DNA of 64,000 nt from NCBI GenBank assembly GCA_024036415.1, contig JAMWET010002871.1, positions 75,001 through 139,000 on the forward strand, given 5' to 3'. Position 1 is the first letter of the stretch, and every line of letters begins with the position of its first letter. A model generated the notes under the pieces. It ran no database searches, was not told the origin of the DNA, and worked only from the letters and a program-made list of their open reading frames with translations. Source of the stretch: Prochilodus magdalenae. Taxonomy: Eukaryota; Chordata; Actinopteri; Characiformes; Prochilodontidae. The position numbers were made by a program, and so were the translations under genes. Of this stretch, positions 57,401 through 64,000 are shown piece after piece.

Positions 57401-60400
57401 GGGTGCTGTAGTAGCAGGAGAAAGCAGAAGTCACTCTGTATAGAAACGCTTTCTGTGGTCGGCTCCGCGTCATTCAAGACGTCTCTTAGGTTGGGGGGTT
57501 TGGCGGTTGATGGGGGGGGGGCTGCTTGGACAGCCACAGAATGAGAAAGAAAGACTAGGGGGATGGTTTAGCAAACTCCGCCAATGACCCGTAATGAGAG
57601 GTGGCTGTAAAGGCTTGAATGTGACATTGGTTAAAAACCACCAATAGAATCTTGGAGCGTTTTCTTACCCCTCCAGAAACGTCTCCGCTTTGATCAAGGT
57701 TTGGTTCCTCACTACCCCACATGAGCGCTTCTATCCTGCCATGTTTTTTATGATATGCAAGATCCATTTTGATCACTCGCTTGCACCAGACGCAGTCAAT
57801 CAGCCAGAGTCCAAACTTTGGTTCTGTAGTTTGGAGCTGGAGCTACAAGGTCACTAATAAACAATGGAACTCAATAGTCACCCAAATAGTCTGAACAACT
57901 TCCTGTAGCCTATTCAAAGCTCATCCAGGCCCTCATTAAGGTCTTGCTAATGTGGTTTAAACCCAAGTATGACTTGCAGTGAGCTGTACGGATGGCACGG
58001 CATGACTGACCCTGGATCAGAATCCACCCTACGTCTGATAGACACTGTCACAAACACTGGTTCTGGATCAGCCCTCCTGCTCCTGAGGTGGTTTGTAAAG
58101 ACAGGCACTCTTGATTGAAGTGGCTGCCCGCAGTTTTTATAGTTCAACCCTAATGAACACCTGAATGCGGTCAAGGGGGGTTTGTACCGAGTCTCAGTGG
58201 TGTATTTTTACAGGAACCGTTTTGGCTATTTGGGTGACTATCGAGTTTCGGTGTTTGTTAGCCATCCTAGCTCTCCAGCCCAGTTCTAAACGAAGGATCT
58301 TGCTGGGCTAGTAGGCACAGGGTTCAACATCATTGCTCTGATGATAGGCCTTCTGCCTGTAATTTCACCAGTTATGATACGCAGTCACGTTTCAACCTGC
58401 CGGTAAACCGTTTAGGCCTCGGTTGCATCACTATCTGAGTCTCCCTTAAACAATTGCCTCGTTTTTGTGGAGGCCTTGGAGGGAAAAATGAGAGGAGCCG
58501 ATATTCCTGGAGTGCTCATGTGAGCTGTGTGGATTGGAAGGGTTTTCTTTATGCTGAGTTCCAAGAGTTGGAGAGAATACAGAGTCGTGGTGTCCTGTCT
58601 AGCAGGAGCGTATTGGGTTTTCAATGCATGCGCCTTCCCCTGGCGTCCCCCCTGCACATTCTGTGCCTCTCTCCGCTGGGTCAGTATTTAGTCTGGGCTG
58701 TGTTTATATAGCGGGCGCGCAGGGGGAGGCTTAAACTTCCTTGAGAAGAATCAGTGAATGGAGTAATGCTTTTGTCGACACGCCGCTTTTGTTTACTGCC
58801 GGAAAATGGATCTGGCTGTCATGGCGACGGAGCGTGGCATGGTGCAGAGCGCTCGGTGCACTCGCAGCCAAACTCTGGATTGTGTGCAGCCCTGCTCAGA
58901 AGTCACATGGCGCGACCTAACCTTCCATCAAATATCTTCTTCTGCCGGAGCATGCCTGGTGTCTCACAACACAGTCGTATCAGGTCGATAGCTACCGATA
59001 TCTCAGGATATCTCCGGCCGCGGATCACGGCGAACGAGCTCACTGTGTACTATGGGAGGAATTCTAGATCTATTCATAAAGCTGTAAAAGATACAGACCT
59101 AGGCAGACCTACTAAGACTCGCCTAAAGCGAGGCCTGCAGCTCGCGGAGGCAGGACATGAAGGTCGGCAGAGAAAGTGGTCACAGATAATCGGCCGTAGT
59201 GGCCGCCGTCTGCTCCTAAGTGTTGTTTTAAAAGGCTGCTTGAGAGCTAGTGACACATAAAGACGTATAATCACCCTGCGGTCTAAACGCCAGCTGAGTC
59301 GCTGCATGCCGGCATGGTATGACATCACCGTTCCTCAACCCAAGGTAATCGAGGTGGTTCATTTTCAATTAAGCTGGTGACTAAAAAGGCCATTGTCTGT
59401 TGTGGAAAGAGCTTGTAAATGCTTTAAAGGGAACTTTTAGGGGGGAAATTATCTGGGGCTTTGGTATAGCCACTCACCACAGAGTGATTTAGGCTTTATT
59501 AAGCTTCAGGGAGTTTAGAAAGAGCTTTAATAAGCCACGTCATAGACGCGGCAGAGGCCAGCCTTTGGCCCGTGGGTGGTGTTTTTTTTTTACTTAACTC
59601 GATTTTCACTTTGCAGCATGAAAGTAACACGGGTGACTTGTGTTTTGACAAGGTTCAGCAAATGAAGTGATGGAGCACTCCAAACAGAGGCACCACCAAA
59701 AAAGCCACTCGCATCACCACGGTTATGAGCTCAAGAGCAACCAGCTGCACCGCAGACGCAAGAGGAGTGTTGGTAAGTGTTGATTAGCATGCAGTTGTGC
59801 CACATACAAAAGATGTATTAGCTAATGATAAGACCTTTACTTACAGTTGGGGCTGGCCCAAGTGCCATTTAACAGACTTTGTGTTTCCAAATGTGTACTC
59901 CAGTGCTCAGCGTCCAGCGCTCACTGACGTTCCTTCAGCATGCGTTCATTTATTTTATAATGTGCTGGTATTCGAATCAAAGTATTCCAGTTTTTGATTT
60001 GTAACACATGTCTACATCATTTACGATGGATGTACCAAATATGGCGCATTAAAATATTAATACGGATAGCAGTGATGGCGCATCAGTAAGTTCAGTAAAT
60101 CTTGGTTCATCAGTTTGGCTGATTTGTGAATTCATAGCCCGTTGCTACCTTGTATATATTTATATGTGCAGCCATTCAGGTCTTTTAGCAATCAGCTAAG
60201 CCAGTTAGCTAGCTCTCTGAGGCTAACTAAAGGGCTAAATGCCACTCAGAGTTCTTTGACATGTCAGTATCTTTTATTTTTTTGTTTCTCTATGCTTTAA
60301 AAGTGCTGGAATTGCGAATTTTAGAGCCAGAAATCACATCCATCCTTACTGGAATCTTTTGTCTCCTTGTTTTCCGATGGAAAGTTTTGTTCATATAGGC

Positions 60401-62315
60401 CTCCCATTATGAATGCTATCAGTAGTATCCACAACAGGGTTCTAGAGACTGTTCTAGCAGGGTCTCCAAGATGAATTTTACTATGTAAGGAAATAAATAC
60501 CAACGTCCCCTACAAACAAACCGTTAATGCACACTGTGAGAAACTTGCAAAAGATGCAAAATTAGCCCAAATTAGCCAAATTAGCCATATGCAAAAACAT
60601 TGATCAAGTTTGTAACATATTTCCATGCATAGTTGGCACATGTGTAAACGCTGACTTAACATTAGCATACAATACAGCATGTAAATGACATATATGTGCA
60701 TAGCATGAGTGTCAAAAATAAAAAGTAGCTGCCCTTAATTTTTGTCTGACCCACAGACATCTTCTAAGAAGGCCTGGAGTTTTATATTATCATACGTTAC
60801 AAGTTATAAAGGCTTCAGATTTGGAGGTGCTTGGTTTCCTTTAAACAGCAATGATATATTAACGTATATTTACATATTCAAAAATAGCACCGAAAGATCT
60901 CATGCATTTGAACATATCTTTAATATGAGCATATATATGCAGATAGATTTTTTTCCATATGGGCGGTAGGCATAATCTTTTCACTCAGCTAAGTGCGGAC
61001 TGTGTATTTATTGCCTGCTAGTAGACAAATAATTTAGCCTTGATTCAGGGATACAGAGAAGGTAGATTTGGCAGGGAGCGCTCCGATTGGCCGCGCCACG
61101 CTGGTTGGTTTACACATGAGACACGGGGTGTAAATGTATCTGCGAGCGAGGAAATTCCTGGCATTCAGAGTTCATGTCGCAGCTCGCTGAGCTAAGCGTT
61201 TAGACTAGCAGATACAACGTAGAGCCAGAAACCTAAAACTGTGTACATACACTCCCCCCACTCTATCTGCAGCCACCGTACGCCAGCAAGGCCGTGGCCG
61301 TCAATAGAAAGACGCGCTCTGCCCCTTAAACTAGACGCTCTTCCGTTTTATTTGATTTTTCAAATCTGCGGCACTCAAAGAGCCCCAATGTCTGGCTGGG
61401 AGCTGTGAGGCGGTCACTGTGCTCAGTGGGCTATTTTAGAAATGGCCACAGGGTAAATATGGAGGCTTGTGCATCGTATTAATAGCCTTCCTTTATGTCT
61501 CCCACTCACTCGGGAGGTTTTTCTTTTTTATTTGGCCGGGGCTGCATTAGCTAAAGAAAGATAGCTTGATAAAGGAGGAGTGCACACTTGGCTCTGGGTT
61601 AAAACAGCAGCTCCAGACGAACAGAGAATCCTTCCAGAAGCAACATGCTACGTCTACGTTCCCTTGAGACCCGTAAAAAATATTGGAGTCGTCCTATGAA
61701 AGGAGTCAGGTGGGTCTCCGTAGTTCAGCTTTGATATGGTCATGTACCTAGTGTACTTCAGTCTTAGCACTTATCAAGCCTCTCCTGGGTTAAAATCCAA
61801 TGACACATGGGCTCAGGGTGTTGGTATGAGTAGGCCTGAGCTGGCGTACATAAGGCTTATCAGAGTGCTGGTCTAGGGTCTAGATGTATTTTAATTAAGG
61901 AAGAAATCTGATCATAGACATGGCACACAGTTGGGGACGTCCAAAACAGGGAGGAAAGGAAACAGGCAACGGTCAATGGGTGTCTGATGTACCTGGTGTA
62001 CCCTTGTCCTGCATATATTGGCGTCAGATTGTGCAAGGCGAGGGTACTCCAGGACCCGGATCTGGAGACCCTCTCAGACCAGCTTCTTGAACGTGTCCCT
62101 TGTTCCTGTTCCTTTGCCGTGCAGTAGAGGAGGCCGTGCCAGCAGTGTGTAAAACGCGAACGGTGATCTACGAGATCCCGCGCAGCCAGGTGGATCCGAC
62201 CGCTGCCAACTTCCTCATCTGGCCCCCCTGCGTGGAGGTGAAGCGGTGCACGGGCTGCTGCAACACCAGCAACATGCGCTGCCATGCTTCGAAAAAGCAC
62301 CACCGTACTGTTAAG
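52009..62315 (+). CDS. pdgfa: pdgfa, platelet-derived growth factor A chain (exons 1-4 of the gene, partial)
   Basis: The gene encodes a secreted growth factor that forms disulfide-linked dimers and activates PDGF receptor alpha on mesenchymal and glial precursors. Coding exons 52009-52068, 52526-52631, 59653-59772 and 62125-62315 join in matching phases (0, 1, 1, then 0 at the end) into 159 open codons. Residues 1-20 form the signal peptide, about 21-93 the propeptide, and RRRKR at 89-93 the furin-type cleavage site. From 97 comes [20 protein letters not shown], typical of PDGF-A, then [14 protein letters not shown]. Six of the eight conserved cysteines are present (104, 131, 137, 140, 141, 148), together with an NTS glycosylation site at 142. 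The last CxC pair and the basic tail are in exons beyond the window. Identity as A rather than B rests on the receptor-binding block and on prkar1b synteny. Whether this is pdgfaa or pdgfab is open. Confidence 0.93.
52069..52525 (+). other. pdgfa: pdgfa intron 1
   Basis: A 457-bp GT-AG intron (donor gtaaca, acceptor ggctgaag). The first part remains GC-rich. A G/T-rich patch gggggtggtggtggtgggg lies near 52196-52215. No other gene is seen. Confidence 0.8.
52526..52631 (+). CDS. pdgfa: pdgfa exon 2: propeptide helix
   Basis: Encodes residues 21-55 ([20 protein letters not shown], then [15 protein letters not shown]) and ends in phase 1 before gtaaac. This matches the conserved PDGF-A propeptide pattern IP..(V/L)...LA.S.IHSI.DLQR.L. 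Confidence 0.9.
52632..59652 (+). other. pdgfa: pdgfa intron 2
   Basis: About 7.0 kb, from donor gtaaac to acceptor gacaag. It contains MITE copy h (55427-55653), a GA tract at about 54396-54436 and a CT-rich patch at about 53750-53775. Short frames such as 54517-54744 and 58754-59260 have no recognisable domain. Long introns of PDGFA carry enhancers in mammals, but no specific element can be named here. Confidence 0.85.
55427..55653 (-). mobile_element. MITE family copy h in pdgfa intron 2
   Basis: A diverged 227-bp copy in minus orientation. Left end atatcatggctgtccaaaga, core tgatgaatggtccaacagaa and ggttccattgactcacatga, right end cagacactgatgat. It is shorter and older than copies c-g. 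Confidence 0.8.
59653..59772 (+). CDS. pdgfa: pdgfa exon 3: basic, His-rich propeptide end with furin site
   Basis: Completes Gly56 and encodes residues 57-95, ending in phase 1 before the strong donor gtaagtg. The stretch [20 protein letters not shown] and the following residues to His88 hold eight histidines in 25 residues. RRRKRSV then provides the furin-type cleavage site. The His-rich segment is not found in the human protein as I know it. Confidence 0.9.
59773..62124 (+). other. pdgfa: pdgfa intron 3
   Basis: About 2.35 kb, from donor gtaagtg to acceptor ccgtgcag. AT-rich in 60000-61000, with GC-richer sequence in 61060-61450 containing attggccgcgcc (CCAAT-like on the minus strand). 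No repeat family is recognised. Confidence 0.85.
62125..62315 (+). CDS. pdgfa: pdgfa exon 4: start of the mature growth-factor domain
   Basis: Completes Val96 and encodes residues 97-159, ending in phase 0 at GTTAAG before the donor gtgag. It holds [40 protein letters not shown] and [11 protein letters not shown], which cover six cystine-knot cysteines and the interchain disulfide region. The exon end agrees with the known PDGFA exon boundary. Confidence 0.95.
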
Positions 62316-63458
62316 GTGAGTAGACGGTCACACATGTACACAGTGCGCTGCCGTGGCTCCATTAAACCCCGGCACTGCCGTTACTCAGAAAGCTATTGTC
62401 CTTTTGGGTTGTCTCCACGTAGACCTCAGAGCTTAGCTTTGTGAAGGCCATAGTGCCACTTTACCCTCATCTGGACCAGCTCCAGGTCACTCAGTGCCAG
62501 GCCACAGGTGCACACAGTGAGCCCATACTTGAGCTCCTGCTGCAGGCAGACCAAGTTAGCCCATGCTAATGCGCAGAGTCATCTCCCTGTAGACTCAAAA
62601 CTCCAGGACTGCTCTCACGGGGCCAGCAACAAGAACGTCTTAGGTCAAGCATGAGAAATCCTGGGCTAAATGTGGGTGGGAAAGTAGAATTATTAGGGTG
62701 GGAAGCCAGAGCCGAAAGTAGGGGGCTATGGTGTGCTCGTTAACATTGTCTGATGGACAACAAGCCTTTTGTTAGCCCCTGAAAGCTAATCCAAAAAACA
62801 CTACCTCTCGGAAGGGAAAAGCATTTCTGTTAGCTAATGTTAGCATTTTGCTAGCTTGTTTCGCTTGTGTTAGTGATGGCGTTCTGGACGTTTCAGAGGA
62901 GCTCAGGGGTGGGCTGTAAAAGGGGGCTACCTTTGTTTAATTGCAAACCTTGTTGTGCGCAGATGTACATTCTCATTACAAGTGCCAGCGTAGCTCATAG
63001 AACAAAAATGAGCATTGGCCACCTGAACGTTATGCTAACATGTCATAGGGGGGCTCAAGTCTAAAAGCTCGTGCCTTGAACTGGTGGATTAGAATGCAGT
63101 GCTGGCTCTGCCGTAAACAGAAGAGGGAAGGATGAAGGGAAAAGGAGACGGAGAGAAAGAGGGAAAGTGGAGGATAGACAGAAGCACACCAGTGAACTGT
63201 CAGTGTCTCCTGAGCCACCTTTCACTGTTTGTGCTTTGTCCTCCATAAATCCCTTGCAGGAGCCGGAGCTGTGTGCATTTGTGTGTGTGTGCGTATGTGT
63301 GTGTGTGCGTATGTGTGTGTGTGGGTGTGTGTGTGTCTGTGTGTGTGTGTGTCTGTGTGTGTGTGTCTGTGTGTGTGTGTCTGTGTGTGTGTGTGTCTGT
63401 GTGTGTGTGTCTGTGTGTGTGTGTGTCTGTGTGTGTCTGTGTGTGTGTGTGTGTGTGT

Positions 63459-63507
<49 letters not shown>

Positions 63508-64000
63508 CTAAGGCGCTCTCTGGCCTTAGTCCCAGTGTTCAGTCTGACATAGAGCAGAAGCCTCAGTTGTGTGTGTTGCGAGGGCTACTGTTGGGGACAT
63601 GCTGGAGGCTGAAGTTTTCCAAAGCGCCCGCCTTGTTGCGACACACAGGCTCACGTTTTTATCTGGATTGCGAAATGTTTTGTTCGAGCGTGAAGGAGAG
63701 AAAAATACTCCTCCAGTGTCGGTAGAAGTTTTATTACGGCTCTAATGTCCTATTATCATTTCTGGAACAGGACTCTTCATCAGCTCAGTGTAGGTGAAGA
63801 GACTCTAGTGTCTCTCAGTCCACCAGTCTTTAATAGAAGCTCATTCATTAGTCTGACACTGACGTCTATTCACATCACCATCAGCACAGAACACTGAAGG
63901 AGAACAGGTTCCATTAGCTAGAACCAAGCTCTGTCCAACAGCTCAAAACAAACTTAGGACAACGTGACCAATGTACCCTGATTGGTCGGCTCACTTCACT
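62316..64000 (+). other. pdgfa: pdgfa intron 4 (left part)
   Basis: Starts with donor gtgag. No further pdgfa exon is recognised before the end of the window: the expected next exon with the CxC motif and a VAKVEYV-like start is not seen. It contains the GT array below and no other gene. Confidence 0.75.
63282..63506 (+). repeat. (GT)n microsatellite in pdgfa intron 4
   Basis: About 225 bp of gt with regular gtct and gtgc interruptions. It causes long Cys/Val frames that are not genes. Confidence 0.95.

Noticed and set aside
58754..59260. 168-codon plus-strand frame in pdgfa intron 2
   Set aside because: No recognisable domain and no convincing splice sites linking it to pdgfa exons; likely chance in moderately GC-rich intron DNA.

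Overview
The window is vertebrate nuclear DNA, almost certainly from a teleost fish. It contains interrupted genes with GT-AG introns. Long intergenic stretches are built from Tc1/mariner elements, MITEs, LINE tails, tRNA-like SINEs and many minisatellites and microsatellites. A genus cannot be named from what is visible. An otophysan (characin/catfish/cyprinid group) is only a guess from the repeat style.

Two protein-coding genes are supported, both on the plus strand. At the left edge (595-767) is the last coding exon of a type I regulatory subunit of cAMP-dependent protein kinase, called prkar1b because of its neighbour. At the right edge (51.3-62.3 kb and beyond) are the promoter/leader and first four coding exons of a platelet-derived growth factor A gene (pdgfa). 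The exons are 52009-52068, 52526-52631, 59653-59772 and 62125-62315. The four exons join in phase into 159 codons with no stop: signal peptide, propeptide, furin site and six of the eight cystine-knot cysteines. The rest lies outside the window. The order PRKAR1B then PDGFA, in the same transcriptional direction, is the arrangement at human 7p22.3.

The roughly 50 kb between them holds no recognisable host gene. From left to right: a Tc1 element carrying a truncated U1 snRNA copy and itself inserted in a MITE (1.45-3.26 kb); a G-rich tract and a 1.5-kb CA array (3.66-5.28 kb); a stretch without CpG depletion (5.7-7.2 kb); a 22-bp minisatellite with a scrambled left side (8.3-10.8 kb); Tc1 and other repeats (12-16 kb); a cluster of LINE reverse-transcriptase pieces with a 774-bp near-identical duplication (17.8-22 kb); THAP and SWIM-type gene remnants (22.2-23 kb); a 54-bp array (24.5-25.9 kb); a LINE with a 73-bp tandem array in its 3' region (29.6-31.3 kb); 164-bp and 36-bp arrays (33.7-37.7 kb); a Ty3/gypsy pol remnant (39.8-40.5 kb); more MITE and Tc1 copies (43.9-45.1 kb); an LTR element fragment with a tRNA-Leu-type primer site (45.1-46 kb); a 75-bp array (47.1-48.1 kb); and a 1.3-kb polypurine tract (49.5-50.8 kb).

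One MITE family (about 255 bp, about 33-bp inverted ends, TA target) occurs eight times, once inside pdgfa intron 2. Most long open frames in the window come from tandem repeats whose period is a multiple of three and are not genes. Several stretches look like mosaics or uncorrected long-read sequence and should be treated with care.
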